Below are positions 43,013 to 55,079 of a DNA stretch of 64,000 nucleotides, in pieces; the stretch's first letter is position 1, and the number at the start of each line of letters is the position of its first letter. The DNA comes from Chaetoderma sp. LZ-2023a (Eukaryota; Mollusca; Caudofoveata; Chaetodermatida; Chaetodermatidae). The DNA lies in the NCBI GenBank assembly GCA_034401795.1, contig CM067367.1, positions 84,147,314 through 84,211,313 of the forward strand, written 5' to 3'. A model generated the notes under the pieces. The model made no database searches and was not told the DNA's origin. It was given only the letters and a program-made list of their open reading frames with translations. Made by a program: the position numbers and the translations under genes.

Positions 43013-43579
43013 CACACCAATTTTCATGATGATATACCAGATGATGTCTATATTGGATTATACATCTATCGTGCCAGGCTTCAGAGGCATTAGAATTTTG
43101 ATGTATGTTTAACAGAAACCTAAAACAGACTTCTTGTTCAAGTAATTTCTAATCCATTTGTAAAAAAATATTGTGCACTGATCATGTATGTCATTGTTGT
43201 TGATGCACCCCGGATCAATTAGACAACTTTAGACAATGCTTTCAATGTATAGCATAATACTAGATGTGTTGAGTTTCAAAAAGTGAAACGCGACGGGAAT
43301 TTTTTTTATCCCGTTATTAACAAAGCCCATCATATATAACATCAAAAACAAAAGCGTTGTCAAAAAATACCAAACAGGACTTTCCCATTTATGAGACACA
43401 AAACAAAGTAGTGACAATAGCTAGTAGACGATAGGCAGCTTGTACAATTTTGAAAGTAATTGTGCTGAAAACTGGTGCTAGCTTAAGCAGCAACAGCAAC
43501 ACCATTTTCAAAACTTTATCTAGTATGATACCTGGAAAAAGAAGTTGTTGAATTGGCAAGGCCTATAACCACATAATCA
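43013..43579. other. 3' flank of exon G with a family C remnant
   Basis: A degraded family C hairpin at about 43445-43515 (tttgaaagtaattgtgctg, gctagcttaagcagcaac). Rest unique. Confidence 0.45.
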
Positions 43580-43795
43580 CTATCTGTCTTCCAGCTGCAA
43601 CCCACAAGACAATAATTTCAATGAGCAAGAACTCTTGACTTGCTGAATATTTTGAAAAGAATTTGCATTTGACTGAAAGATGTTGGTAAGCTACCAACAA
43701 CTCTTAGCCAAATTGTTTTCAAAATATTTAACCGGTCCAGAGATATTATCTCCAGAATATCTCGTCTGCAAAAACTCAGAAGACGGTTTGAAAGT
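43580..43795. repeat. hairpin MITE, family B copy
   Basis: gctgaatattttgaaaagaa and attgttttcaaaatatttaa arms around gttggtaagctaccaac, with both outer blocks. It ends within 20 bases of the exon G stop codon. Confidence 0.75.
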
Positions 43796-43812
43796 AATTA
43801 AATACATTACAT

Positions 43813-44238
43813 CTACAGCAAATCCTGTCCACCATGTTTATGTTGCATGTGTTGTTTCAAGTGTTTATGTAGTTTGTAGCGCTTAGCACACGCCTCAACG
43901 GGGCAAAGAAAATTCTTCATGTTTGAATGTGATGATTCGTGATCGTGGAGATCAACCAATGACCTATTCCACTTTCCACACTGTTCACAAGTAAACTTTC
44001 CGTGAGCCTCAATCGTATGAGCCTCAGTCAGAGCCTTAGACTTGAAACAACGATGACAAAGCGAGCAAGGGAACAGGTTTGGGTCATGAACTTTCTTCAG
44101 GTGCTGCTGGAGCGCTCCTTTACGTGCATAAATATTGCTGCAGTGGGGACACAGAAATCTGGCGTGTTTTTCCAAGGAGGCTTGCATAGAGGCGCATAAT
44201 TCTGAATACATTCGCCCGACAGCTACGCCAATCACCAT
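43813..44238 (-). CDS. C2H2 zinc-finger terminal exon G (4 fingers)
   Basis: Acceptor cctttctttcag ends at 44239; the exon starts with ATG in phase 0 and ends in TAG, 141 residues. The Met coincides with the splice site, so it need not be an initiator. A 28-residue leader (VAVGRMYSELCASMQASLE) precedes four fingers: C30, C33, H46, H51; C58, C61, H74, H79; C84, C87, H100, H104; C112, C117, H130, H135 (CPVEAC, with four residues between cysteines). The short tail is GGQDLL. Finger 3 has Trp (CGKW) where Phe is usual two residues on. Exon H is its decayed paralogue, sharing the leader and the CGKWN and QDLL landmarks. Confidence 0.88.
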   Translation of the reverse strand: MVIGVAVGRMYSELCASMQASLEKHARFLCPHCSNIYARKGALQQHLKKVHDPNLFPCSLCHRCFKSKALTEAHTIEAHGKFTCEQCGKWNRSLVDLHDHESSHSNMKNFLCPVEACAKRYKLHKHLKQHMQHKHGGQDLL

Positions 44239-44734
44239 CTGAAAGAAAGGTTTGTCAAGTGATACATGAGTCTGCTAAACGTCAAGACAGATAGAACTGA
44301 CTTCTGCAATGGAGACATCTGATCTGTCAATCAAGTACTGTACATGATGTCATAATCAATTATGCCACAGGTAGAATGATGTCAGAATCATAATCATGTA
44401 TTATAACACTGCTATGAATATTCTGTCAAATAAGTGTCAAAATATTCAACAACTTATGTGTATCTAGCATGTCTAGTTAGATTGTCTGAATTAAGATTTC
44501 AAAGTTTTAAATTGCTTCAAACACACGTAAAGTCACCCGAGTTTAGCTAGAAATGGGTGGGGCATAGCTACAAACGGATCCCTCTATTGTCCTAAGTAAT
44601 GTACATTTGCAGTCCAAGAGAACATGTTAGGACAGCTTCGCCTGGAATGATCGGCTCAGTAAACGAACCAAGCATTCCAACTATTCACCAATTAAAATTT
44701 GTGATCATTAAAACGCTTTAACCCTCAACTTTGT
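44239..44734. other. intron upstream of exon G
   Basis: Acceptor tract, then sequence with fragments of the longer family C repeat (gagtttagctagaaatggg, gtggggcatagctacaaac). Confidence 0.45.
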
Positions 44735-44957
44735 TCAATAGAATTTTAATTTTCTCATAAGAAATGTCCATTTGGAGAACAATAAGACCATTTTTTTCAA
44801 ATTTACCATTGGAATGACCGATTCAGTTATTATTCCAGTGGTAAATTTACAAAACTAATCTGTTATTCTGCAAATGGACATTTCTTACTTCATAAGGCCA
44901 CTACATAAGCTGTTTTTCACTGGCTTGAGTTTTAAATACTTAAAGAGTTAAGACGCA
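44735..44957. repeat. palindromic MITE, family A copy
   Basis: Arms ataagaaatgtccatttgg and gcaaatggacatttcttact, ends ttaaccctcaactttg and aaatacttaaagagttaa. Confidence 0.7.
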
Positions 44958-45557
44958 GGAATAGATGATATAGGATGTGCCAGACTGTCATTGTCTGTAT
45001 TCAAATTTGTCCAATACCCTCGTCGTTGGTTTTAATCGGGCTGCCATGAAGTCAAAAGTTTCTGTTTTGGAAACACTATTGCTAAAAGTTGCAGCTATTG
45101 CATTTTAGCTTTTGACCCCAAAATTGGCACAGGTCTTCGGGATTCAACGGATAAGCTTCTCTCCAAGTTTGGGGACAATACATCAAGGAGAATCCAAGCT
45201 ATTTAAAAATGTCTTAAGAACAATAAGAAGTACTCCATATTCGCATTAAAGGTGCTTATTCACACCAAAATGCCTGGAAATTTTTTTGTAAAAATAAAAT
45301 TAGAGAATTTAAATTGTTTATAAAATCTAAATGTAATGAAATGAAACATGGGCCTGTATCGCTCACTTGGAACATTGGCATTTCAACTAATCTTACTTAA
45401 GTTTTACATCCATCGGTGTCACTTCCAACGACTTTCAGTCAAATGGTTTAGTTTTCGAGATATTGACAACAATCTCTGGACTGTTTTTTGGCATTAGAGA
45501 TTTTGAACAATGTTTAAGCGAAAATAGATGATATCAGTGCTAACAACAGGTGGTTTC
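44958..45557. other. intron with a short AGAGGCCC-type fragment
   Basis: At about 45350-45480: catgggcctgtatcgctcac, then ttggaacattggcatttc, the left-end phrase of the dispersed repeat. Rest unique. Confidence 0.45.
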
Positions 45558-45770
45558 TTAACTGTCTCACTGCTGCAAGCCAGTGCAGACAATAATATAA
45601 ATTTTCAAAAGCTCTTGACTTGGTGAGTATTTTGAAAACAATTAGACTGAAAGCTGTTGGCGGCTTAGCCACCAACAACTTTCAGTCCAATTGTTTTTAA
45701 AATATTTATCAGGTTCAGAGATATAACCCTTGGAATGTCGTCTGCAAAAACTCTGCAGTCAGAAGATTAC
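45558..45770. repeat. hairpin MITE, family B copy
   Basis: Left end ttaactgtctcactgctgc; arms gagtattttgaaaacaatta and attgtttttaaaatatttat with turn gcggcttagccacc; right end with gcagtcagaag. Confidence 0.78.
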
Positions 45771-46394
45771 TAGAGGTTTAAATACAATTGAAGAAAATGG
45801 TCTCTAAAAGCAGGTAGGTGGTCTTTATAGCAGCTTATCCCCACCACCAAGCAATCCAATTAACACATGCGCATCTGGCTGAATCACTAAGTTAGCAGCA
45901 GGGGTAGGGTGAGCTGGAGTAAGGCAGCAATACCTTTCATTGCTGCCTAAGGCAGCAACAACTTTCAATCAAATACATTTCAAAATATCTTTAACAGCAT
46001 AGATGTCAGAGCATATAATACATATCTTAAATATTTAGGCAGTGATGGAAAGGTTAATCTGTTAATTGAAGTTTAATCTACTTTGGCAATAAAATCTGAC
46101 ACGGTGATAAATCAGTGGACGGTGGGAACAAACCTGTATTTCCACTATGAAAGTGAGACTGCAAATATTTAAGGGGTGATAACTCTGGCATTTGACGTCC
46201 TATCAGTTTCATTTTCACAACACAGATATTAGATGCCGACATTAGCATTGTGATCAAGTTTGGTGTCAATCCATCAAGAAATAACAAAATGAGCCGCCAT
46301 TGTTGATGGACAGACAGATGGATGACCAGACATACAGTAGACGGACGGGGTTATTGCTATACGACAGTTGACTGACAAGTAAGCTGCGTTAAGA
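45771..46394. repeat. degraded family C hairpin and repeat fragments
   Basis: Hairpin remnant at about 45920-45985 (cctttcattgctgcctaagg). Around 46170-46350 are fragments resembling the minisatellite and AGAGGCCC families (ggggtgataactctggcatt, gacggacggggttattgc). Confidence 0.5.
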
Positions 46395-46925
46395 AAACCA
46401 ATTTCAGCTTCAAAATCCATCAAATAAAAAACTTGAATATGGCAGCCAAACACGCTAAAATTTGATTGGTCCATGGCGGCCATGTTTTTACCTATCAACT
46501 TCCCATGAACAAACTTTAATGGCCCTTAGTCCATAATCATATCCCCAAAATTTCAGGCCGATCCGCTCAGCGGTTCTGCAGAAGTCGTTTTCACGAAAAC
46601 TAGGTCATCCTTTGAACAAACTTGGTTCAGCTCTTGCCCTATATGATATTTCCTGAGTTTTGAATCGATCCACCAAGTGATTTCAGAGATTTTTAAAAGG
46701 TTTCTAAAGATCTGCCAAAATCCAAGATGGCCACCGGCAAAATTGGTCGATCGACTTTGAGCAAACTTAGATCTGTATGCCCTAAGGATGCTTCCTGCCA
46801 AATATGATTGAAATCGGCCCAGTATTTCTTGGGAAGTCGTTCAAAGAAAAAGTTGACGGACGAACGGACACTGGACAGTCGCCACGGCATAAGCTCACTT
46901 GGACATTCTGGCCAGGTGAGCTAAT
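46395..46925. repeat. AGAGGCCC-type dispersed repeat, right-hand part
   Basis: Begins inside the element (accaatttcagcttcaaaat) and runs through ccaagatggccaccggcaaa. It ends ctcacttggacattctggcc with aggtgagcta, the canonical right end. Confidence 0.75.
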
Positions 46926-47649
46926 AAATGTTAAAATTATATGATTGAGTTTCATTCCACATAAATTAATATAATTTTTTAGTTGTGAAGTTGAATTAGG
47001 GACCCGTGTCTCTAATTTAATTTCACAACCAAAAAAATGTAATTAATTTGTGTGTATGGAAACCATTCTCATGGAATCGGATGTAATGGGACGTGATGGT
47101 ATGTAACTGACAAAAGTTCGAGTAGGAATGATGAAGCTCTGCAGATACAGATAGTCCGTCAATTATCAATGCAAGCACACATGACTGTATCCTAATACAC
47201 AATGCATCTATAAATACGTACATCTAGTGGTCCAAAACCTCTTGAAATATTATACAGCTAGAGATAAAAAGGATTAATAATTAGTCTTAAGCGACAAATC
47301 CCTGAAAATGTATATTTTTTACGACAAAATTTATTGTTGAAAATTTTGAAATTAATTTGCCTTGAAAATGAGATATCGGGAATTCATCGGTGAAAGAGTT
47401 AAGCTATTACAGCATTAATCCTTTCACCATGTTATTTATAAAGATTGATCAAGAAAATCCAAAATATTTTTTCAGTGCGTGTCCATTTCTTTGCCAAGAG
47501 AATGCTATTTCTGAAAATTTAAGTTAAAATACTGACACCAAACACGCTTAATTAATAATTTATGTATACATGAATGATTTTGTGTCGACCAATTACAGAT
47601 ACCATAAATTACGTTTAGGATGCAAGAGAAGTTCCACTGAATATTTTGA
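46926..47649. other. intron, nothing firm
   Basis: An inverted pair ataatttttttagttgtgaag / tttcacaaccaaaaaaatg-like at about 46970-47040 and fragments of a family C end (aattcatcggtgaaagagtt) near 47380. No coding signal. Short phrases only are quoted. Confidence 0.4.
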
Positions 47650-49260
47650 AACTAACTTGACAGGATATAAACTTGGAAGGTGGAATGAGAGGTGTGGGGG
47701 CTAGGAGGAGCCTTTATCCAATAAGGTTGATGCCAACAGGTTCCATCGTATGGAGTTCATGGATTCACTAAGCGTCCTTGCTCCTTCTTTTAGGGGTGTT
47801 GATATCTGCACTGGGGGTTGCCTCTAAAGACCAGTATAAATTCCACCATTTTTGGCAGGGCAGGCAACCAGTAGGTTGGCATGTAGGATGACTGTGGGGT
47901 GGTGGGTAACTATGCTCTGACTATAAGCAATGGTGCAAATTTTTCTGCAGCTGAAGAGTTTTTTGGAATAAGATGTCTCTTCCTCTAGGGCTGCTGGAGA
48001 GAATAGGTCAGTATTGGAAAAGAACCTTTTTGTCACAGAGTGACGTGAGATTGTAGTAGAGATGAACACAGACTGGTTGGTGGTGTGTTTCGTAGGTTTC
48101 AAAAGAGCAGGATTTTCCTGTCTTTGTTGGCTTTTCTGTTCTGTGCTTTCTTACCCCCTTTAATGGTCAAATTTGGTCTTTTACATTTTCTTACTGAATG
48201 TCCATTTACAGGCCAAGAGAATACTATTTTTTGTAAATTTATCACTGGATTGACTGGCTCGATAACCGAGCCAGTCAATCCAGTGGTAAATTTTCAAAAA
48301 TTGTATTCTCTTGACCTGTAAATGGACATTCTATAAGACCTAGCAGAGGCCGAGTTTGGCCGGTATGACCATTAACGGTTTAAGCACTTTGTCAGGATAG
48401 CTATGTACTAGATAACGTTGTGCTAGGGTATTGCTGCAGAGAATGAAGTCTATTGAAAGATTGAATATTCCCCATAATCTGAGCATTTGCCCATAGGGAC
48501 TTGCGTTCTGCATGCCCCTGTGTGCAGATATGTGCAATGGAGGTACCCATATGTATCCGTACAAGCTAAACATGATTTTTTTTCATGGTCTTGTCTGGAA
48601 ACCCTGGTGTCCTGAAAGTTGATAGTGGTGTCGGAGATCTCGGCAGTAAATTTGATATTGGCGTGTGCTTGGTTTATATATGCTATGACATGTATGATGA
48701 GATCCAACTTGTCCTTTCCCTTGTCCCAAATCATGAAGACATCGTCCATATATCTTAAGTAGACATGGTAGAGGCTAGGTTGAGCAGCGGTGTCAGGCAG
48801 CAATTTCTCATCTGCCATGAAGATGTAATGCATATGTCCAGGCGGCTTTACTGCCCAAAGCTGTACCACCTGTTTGGAGATAGTGCTGTTCATTGGAGAA
48901 AATTTTTTTTTCTAAGACTACTCTGAGGAGGCTAGAGCTCCTGGGAGACAGTGCTTCCACAGGAATCTGCAGACTGCTGCTAGGCCTTGCTTGTTGGAAA
49001 TTTGTGGTGACCAGTAGTGTGCCTGGTTGAGTTATTCCAAAGTTTCCAACCCTAATGAAATTTGTGGAATCTCGGATATATGCTATTTTGTGGACGTGCA
49101 ATTTTAAATGTTCATCGACAAAGCTGCTGCCGAGTTTCAGTAGGGCATCCATTACTGCTAATGATTGGTTTGCCATGGGTGGTTACCGTTTATGGATCTT
49201 AGGCAGGAGGTAAAATCTAGCTGTCCTGGGAGGATCTGGAATTAGACCACTTCTCCTTTA
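47650..49260 (-). mobile_element. Penelope-like retroelement, inactive
   Basis: The minus-strand RT reads YIRDSTNFIR and GTLLVTTNF (about 49095-49005), then VLEKKIFSNEQHYLQTGGTA (about 48920-48860). The catalytic box RYMDDVFMIWDKGKDKLD is at about 48755-48700 and NIKFTAEISDTTINFQDT at about 48670-48600. After a frameshift it continues SPYGQMLRLWGI, then LAQRYLVHSYP. R-Y-x-D-D-x-F-x-x-W, FTxE and xPYxQxLRLRxI are hallmarks of Penelope-like RTs. A family A MITE splits the 3' part. The GIY-YIG domain is not recognisable; the segment 48102-47824 may be the post-RT region. Confidence 0.82.
48151..48383. repeat. family A MITE inserted in the Penelope-like element
   Basis: One of the best preserved copies: cccctttaatggtcaaattt at the left, gaatgtccatttacaggcc, central ggctcgataaccgagccagt, gacctgtaaatggacattct and gaccattaacggtttaa at the right. 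The central palindrome is nearly perfect, so the insertion is relatively young. Confidence 0.85.
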
Positions 49261-49285
49261 CGTTCACCATCCACGAGCTCAGCTA

Positions 49286-49492
49286 CCTTAACCATTTAAC
49301 CCTTAAATTTCCTCATAGAAAATGTTGATTTGCAGACCAAGAGAAGATTACATTTAAATATTTACCACTGGAATGTCATTGACATTCCAGTGGTCAATTT
49401 TCAAAAATACTCTTCTCTTGGTCTGCAAATGGACATTTCTCAAGACCACTGCAGAAGCCGATTTTGGCTGATATGAGTGTTAAAGGGTAGGC
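49286..49492. repeat. palindromic MITE, family A copy
   Basis: ttaaccatttaacccttaaa at the left, the perfect short palindrome ccactggaatgtcattgaca near the centre, ggtctgcaaatggacatttc, and gagtgttaaagggtag at the right. Confidence 0.8.
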
Positions 49493-51695
49493 TTTTCACA
49501 ACACCAGCCTCGAGCCCTTCTCCACTCGATACTGTACCTAAATACATGAAGACATAATAAAAATTATTGAGCAAGGTGGTCTCGAGCACTATGCCAAAAT
49601 TTCAACCTCAAAATTTTCAAAATATGCCTGCTACGCTAACTTCTACAACACTGATTGCAAACCAACTGCCACCTGTCCTGCCACTTCAGAGCCGGAGAAA
49701 TGAACTCTATAATCAGTAACGAGCCAGAGTGATAATAAATGTGGTAGTAACATCAGCACCAGTGTTGGCTATAGCCAAATATTCAATGAAAAAATCATAG
49801 CTAACTGCAAGATGCCAGAAACAATCAAAAACGTGTGCACAGAAATCATATCTGTGCAACCATTAAACGAGCAATCAATCAAACCTAAGAAAACAAAAAC
49901 TCTACATTGTGTGTTTTTACTTACATTTACAAACTCTTCACACAACAATGTGCAAATGTTTTTACAGTCCTCATGTACCAACAGTTCTAGATCTATGAAA
50001 AGAAAACCCGAACTTCATACAATCAGATTGAACAATTGAAGTGAAGAGATATTTGAACAAATATACTTCAGAGGTCTAAGGACACCAAACTTGTCCTGTA
50101 TCGACTAAAACATGTATTTATTTGTATATGTGAGAAAGTGAATTTACATGACTTCAATTAATGAATAAATAACTTTCCACCCAGCTTATGTACTTGTTTA
50201 AGCCACACTGCATCTCCTCAATTCCAACATTCGCTGGTCATATTAATTAACCTGTCACCCTCCCAGCTAATTTATGCATGCTTGGTGTATGAATATGTAT
50301 CTAAGAGAGGAGCTGGACTTGGTTTCTAAGTGCATCTTGGATAGTAATCTTGTGTCACATGAGATAACTTGAGGTATCCATGTGAAACTGAGTTGGTTTA
50401 ATCCGGCTATCCCATAGGTGTAATTTAGTAACTAAGATATAGTTCGGGACTATTTGGCGTCAATCAAAATCTGACCAGATCAGGTTGCAGTAATGGGAGA
50501 CAGGGAGAACAGCTGAGTGAGAGAGAGGAAGTCAGAACTGTGTTTAATAGGACAGGACTGTGCATAGCATAGAGTGAGTGAAAACTTTTAAAGGTTAACA
50601 CAGTGAATTGCATGGCGTTTACCTAGAAATATAGACATGGCTGTTTTTCGGCATTGTATGGCAAATTAAAGGATGAGAACTGAATAACCAGGCTTCATGG
50701 ATTCAAATGATGGCTATTCAGTCGGATTGCTGTAGAAAATCTGGCATCCGAAATGTTATCTGAGAGTCGGATTATGCAAACATGGTGTAACTTTATGAAG
50801 ACATTTAGATTGTTTTGATTATCCTTTTATGATATATAATATTGGTATTTTATTGTATTGTTCTTATGGATATGAACACCCAGTAAGAGGCGTCCATGTG
50901 ATCGCATATTGCAATGGGATTAATTTGGGCCACAATTAATCGTCCTTGGGTTTCCATATCCTGCAATATATTAGGATTATTACTTAATGTGTTTATCTTC
51001 TTTTCTTTTAACTATATATGATACATCAGGGTTTCTGATACGTGAGTTTTAACCTGAAAGCCATGGTATTCAAAGCAACATCACTGTAAATAAATTCGCC
51101 TATATAGCATTTCATCAGCCAGAGTTCATGTTTCATCTATTCCTCAATTCAACGAACTTAAGGTGACATATAAGAACTTTGATACTCGTAGCCGGGTAGT
51201 ACAACCATATTGCAATATATATATATATATGTATTTACCCTGTTACATATATAAACACAAATTGAAGTATATTAGAGACATGTTTTTTCCAAATATTAGA
51301 AAATACAAAAGGTTTTTAAAAAAGATTTCAAACAAAATTAAAATTTTTATAAGACTGAATAAATTTTTAAACATATTGCCTATAAAAATGGAGGCATAAA
51401 CACGTAGAGCGAATATAATTTCAGAGGTAAATTTACAAAAAAAATATAGTCTTCTAATTTAAAAATTTCTTGAAAAGTGTTGGCCATTATAATGCTTAAT
51501 GGATATAAGTAGCATTTTTAGCGCTTTGAGGCGCTGTTGACACAAGAGGGATTCAAATATGCTAGGTTAAATACACCCCACCCCTGATTTCAAGACTATG
51601 ATGTGTCCTTTATGTGGAGGTGTCCTTTATATGTGGAGGAGCACAAGATACACATAACTTGACGAATTCATAGATTCAGTCTGTCACCCAAGTAC
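49493..51695. other. long repeat-poor intron segment
   Basis: About 2.2 kb with no recognised mobile element apart from a (TA)n run near 51216-51230 and a faint family A tail near 51420-51500. This is the longest stretch of repeat-poor sequence in the window. No C2H2 motif on either strand; frames are short and AT-biased. Confidence 0.45.
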
Positions 51696-52380
51696 ATGAC
51701 ATCATAATCAATGGAGGAATCCAGTTTTAGCTTAGTGCCCCACCTATCTCTAGCTAAGCTCCTCGGACGCCTTACCTGTGTTGGGATCAATCTATCCCCG
51801 CACTCTCAATCTCAATTTCCAGAAAGCTAATGAGGTAGGCTGTTTTGGCAACAGCATCCAGTCAAATTAGTTTCAAAATATTTAACAGACCGTTTAGTAA
51901 ATAGTACTTTAGTCATATAATTCTTACAACCCAACAGACTATTAAGTGTTTTAAGACGATCCAAATCGTGTCATTCATGATGTAATTGATTATACCACCA
52001 GCCTATATGTGACGTAGTTGATTATGGCATCATATGATTGACTGTGAAACTGGATTCATCAATTACACCACAGGTAGGTTGACACCATAATTAAAATATG
52101 CAATGAATGACATATCTAGGTCCATCATGCGGATTGAATAGTCTGTCAAGTGTACAAATTCTGTCTTTACTATGAACAAACTTTCTGCTGAATATTTTGA
52201 ACTGGCAGCAACAGCACTCAGTCAAATTAGTTTCAAAACATTCAACAGGTTAAATTGTACAGTGATATTGGGTTTCTGAGAATTCATGGCTCGATCGATC
52301 CCAACATGGGCAGAGCATGGGCAGAACCTAGCTTGAAATGGATCCTTCTATTGTACAAGCCATTATATCTTCCAGGTCTA
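51696..52380. repeat. family C hairpins and longer associated repeat, two copies
   Basis: Copy 1: gaggaatccagttttagctt to gactattaagtgttttaag with half hairpin caaattagtttcaaaatatt. Copy 2 (about 52140-52380) has ctgctgaatattttgaactg and caaattagtttcaaaacatt and continues gggcagagcatgggcagaac. Shares blocks with 29380-29600 and 55080-55440. Confidence 0.65.
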
Positions 52381-53050
52381 AAGAGAAAAGCTTAAATCTA
52401 TATACAGGCAAATTGCACAATCACAGTAAAATATGGAAAACAATTGTTTTGATTAAAATATGCTGACACTGCATGTAAACATTGAATAGATGCTAAAACA
52501 AATGTGTGATGTTTTATTTAAATTGTAAATAAAATATCTAACACGAGAGGCCATAGCACTCGGCTGTCTAGAACTTCGTCTCGACTTCAGTAGTAATGCA
52601 CTAGTCAGCAACTCTAACATTTACTTGTCAACAACTCTAAACATTTCTTGTCAAGCCCACTAAAAACAAACTATGTAGAGGACTTATTTAATGTTCATTT
52701 ACACCACGAGAAAACTATTTTTGAAATTTAAAGTTGATGACTGGCTTGACGACTGACCCAGTCGTTCCAGTGGCAAATGTTTTCTCTTGACCTGCATATG
52801 GGTATTCACTAGGCAAATGTCCACTTTCCTTGTCAAAAATTGCCAACAATCTATCAAATGTTCGAGCAGTAATTCCCATTTATATTACATGGAAATATTT
52901 CTGAAAATTGACCATAGGAATGATCGATGCCATAACCAATTCAGCTTTTCTGGTAGTTGCTTTTCACAAATGTTCTCTTGGCATGCGTGGCCTGCAATTT
53001 TACATTTCTCGTGAAAGTGCAGAAGCCAATGCTATTCTTGGCTAACTGGC
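52381..53050. repeat. degraded family A MITE, two nested copies
   Basis: Around 52690-53045: gatgactggcttgacgactg with cccagtcgttccagtgg, gacctgcatatgggtattca, then a second reduced set ending ctggctcaagtgac. Upstream part unique. Confidence 0.5.
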
Positions 53051-53489
53051 TCAAGTGACAACTGTTAATTGATTAAATTCATAGCAAATCCTGGCATCCC
53101 TCATGAATGTCTTTCTTATATGCTGTATCAAGGCTTTCTGCCATTTGTAGCTTTTTGTACATGCTGCAAATGGACAAGTAAACTCTGTCATGTTTATATG
53201 GCATACCATGTGGTCCTGAAGATCTGATATACATTTATTCCATTTTCCACACTCGGTACACAAACTCTCTATGAGCTTCAAAACTTATGGACAACTTTTG
53301 TAGACTAATTTACATGCAAACAGTTTTTGACTATGAGCTTGTATATGTAAACCGTTTTCTGATGTATTTGAAGCAGCGTCACAGTTGGAGAAGTGAAATC
53401 TTAGAATTGTAGTTATTTTCTTCCATGGGAACTTCCAATGACGTGGATAATTCTGAATCATATCGGTTAACTGCTATTACAGATGCCAC
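53051..53489 (-). pseudogene. decayed zinc-finger exon H (G type)
   Basis: The acceptor atttctttcag is intact (ends 53490) and phase 0 reading gives VASVIAVNRYDSELSTSLEV, aligned with the MVIGVAVGRMYSELCASMQA leader of exon G. A frameshift then leads to a stop at 53379. The lost finger 1/2 region is visible in another frame (FHFSNCDAASN, LFACKLVYKSC) before a second stop. Finger 3 (CTECGKWNKCISDLQDH) and finger 4 (CPFAACTKSYKWQKALIQH) are intact. A one-base shift after QHIRK hides the G-type ending, which reads EGCQDLL in the alternate frame at about 53105-53085. Spliceable but unable to make fingers in frame. Confidence 0.85.
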
Positions 53490-54130
53490 CTGAAAGAAAT
53501 GATTGTCAACTGATATATATCTAAAATATATAGATCTGTAAAACATAATGGAGCAAGAAGATAAGCTTCCCCCAAATGGGCACCTATACGAAGAAGAATA
53601 CACAGTTGATCATCAGCCTTGCAGTTTGCGTTTGAAAAATTACAGCTTAGTCCATATAATTAACATATGTTTACAGAACAAAAGCAAAAACATTTTAGTA
53701 CAATTTTGAACACAATGTAAAAATGTTTTGTTGAATATTTTGAACATAGTTGGATTGGAAGCCATTGCTGCCTAACTAATTTAATTATGTTCAAAATATT
53801 TAACAGTACATTTTATTTTGTTTTGGAAACATCAATCAAAATTTAGTTTAGTTCCCGTAAAGGTTAGTTAGGTTACGCAAAATTAATTTCACATGCATGA
53901 AAAACTGGTCTTGCACACGTTCGGTCACCTATTACACAGCAATGGCATAACCGGTTTAGTTCACGTAATGGTTATGCTAAATAGATTTTATGAGACCGAA
54001 AAATGGTTCTCACCAATATGTGAACTTTTGAGGCCTGAAACTTTCTAAGGTATTTCTGAGTACTGTATTGACCAATATATCAAGCAACTTCACCTTTTCT
54101 TAGTCAAATCTTTACTATTTCAACCCCTTA
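53490..54130. other. intron upstream of exon H with a family C remnant
   Basis: Family C half-arms at about 53728-53805 (ttgaatattttgaacatag, ttatgttcaaaatatttaac). Near 53850-54000 cacgtaatggttatgctaaa and cccgtaaaggttagttaggt are diverged direct copies. Confidence 0.45.
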
Positions 54131-54400
54131 AACTCGAAATACCAAAACACCAAAATCTTTACATTTTAATCAACGTTCTGTTGAATATTTTGTAACTAAT
54201 TTGACTGGTATGTTCCTGTCAAATTAGTTTCAAAACATTTGCCAGCTTACCCGTCTAGCTATCTTTAAACTCAAAATACCAAAACACCAAAATCTTTACA
54301 TTTTAATCAACGTTCTGTTGAATATTTTGTAACTAATTTGACTGGTAGGTTCCTGTCAAATTAGTTTCAAAACATTTGCCAGCTTACCCGTATAGCTATC
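54131..54400. repeat. tandem duplication of a family C hairpin (about 137-bp unit)
   Basis: Two head-to-tail copies of aataccaaaacaccaaaatc through caacgttctgttgaatattt and the short hairpin caaattagtttcaaaacatt to agcttacccg. They differ at only a few bases, so the duplication is recent. Confidence 0.88.
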
Positions 54401-54580
54401 TTTAGCCCCTTAATGGTCAACCCAGCCAAAACCGGCCTCTGCAATCACCTTGAGGAAGGTCCATTTAAAGGACAAGCGTATTTTTGAAAATTACGACTCC
54501 AATGACTGGCTCGATAAAAAGAGTTATTGCTCAATGAAACTGTTGTCTGGTGGCTTGCATCAGTCAGACACTTAATGGTA
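54401..54580. repeat. family A left half fused to family B right end
   Basis: ccccttaatggtcaacccag through aatgactggctcgataaaa is family A. It switches at once to gagttattgctcaatgaaac and gcttgcatcagtcagacac, the right part of family B. A deletion or template switch joined the two. Confidence 0.65.
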
Positions 54581-55079
54581 AAAGTGAAGATTACATCATC
54601 CAATCTAATCCGCTAACAAGAATTCTGTGGAACTAAATGTCTCACCTGTCCTCATGGCTGTTAAGTATCAAAGGTCAGTTCCCTGGCCCTTTGACCTTGT
54701 GATAAACCCAATGTTAGTTCCTAACAGTATGTAAGTAATCATGTATCAAAGTTTATTTACAATAGCCTTAATCAATCCCCATTCCCCAACATGACCAAGT
54801 ATTTAAGCTAAAGTGATTTACTAAACACAAGACTTAACGTTGACGCTGCTGTCGTTGCTACTCGCGTCGGATACGAGACAAAAATTCTACATGTGTATTA
54901 GTATCACCAGACACATGCCAGAGAGTGTAGCGAATATAGAGGGACTAATGAACAACATGGTAACACATTTTGTGATATTTTTATAAATTATATATTATCA
55001 CATATATATTATTGTCCAAATGTAAGATAAGATGGATGCTTACATTATACTCTTATCTTTAAAAGCTCAATTTCCTTCA
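54581..55079. other. intron, nothing recognised
   Basis: Unique-looking, with ggtcagttccctggcccttt; no coding signal. Confidence 0.4.
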
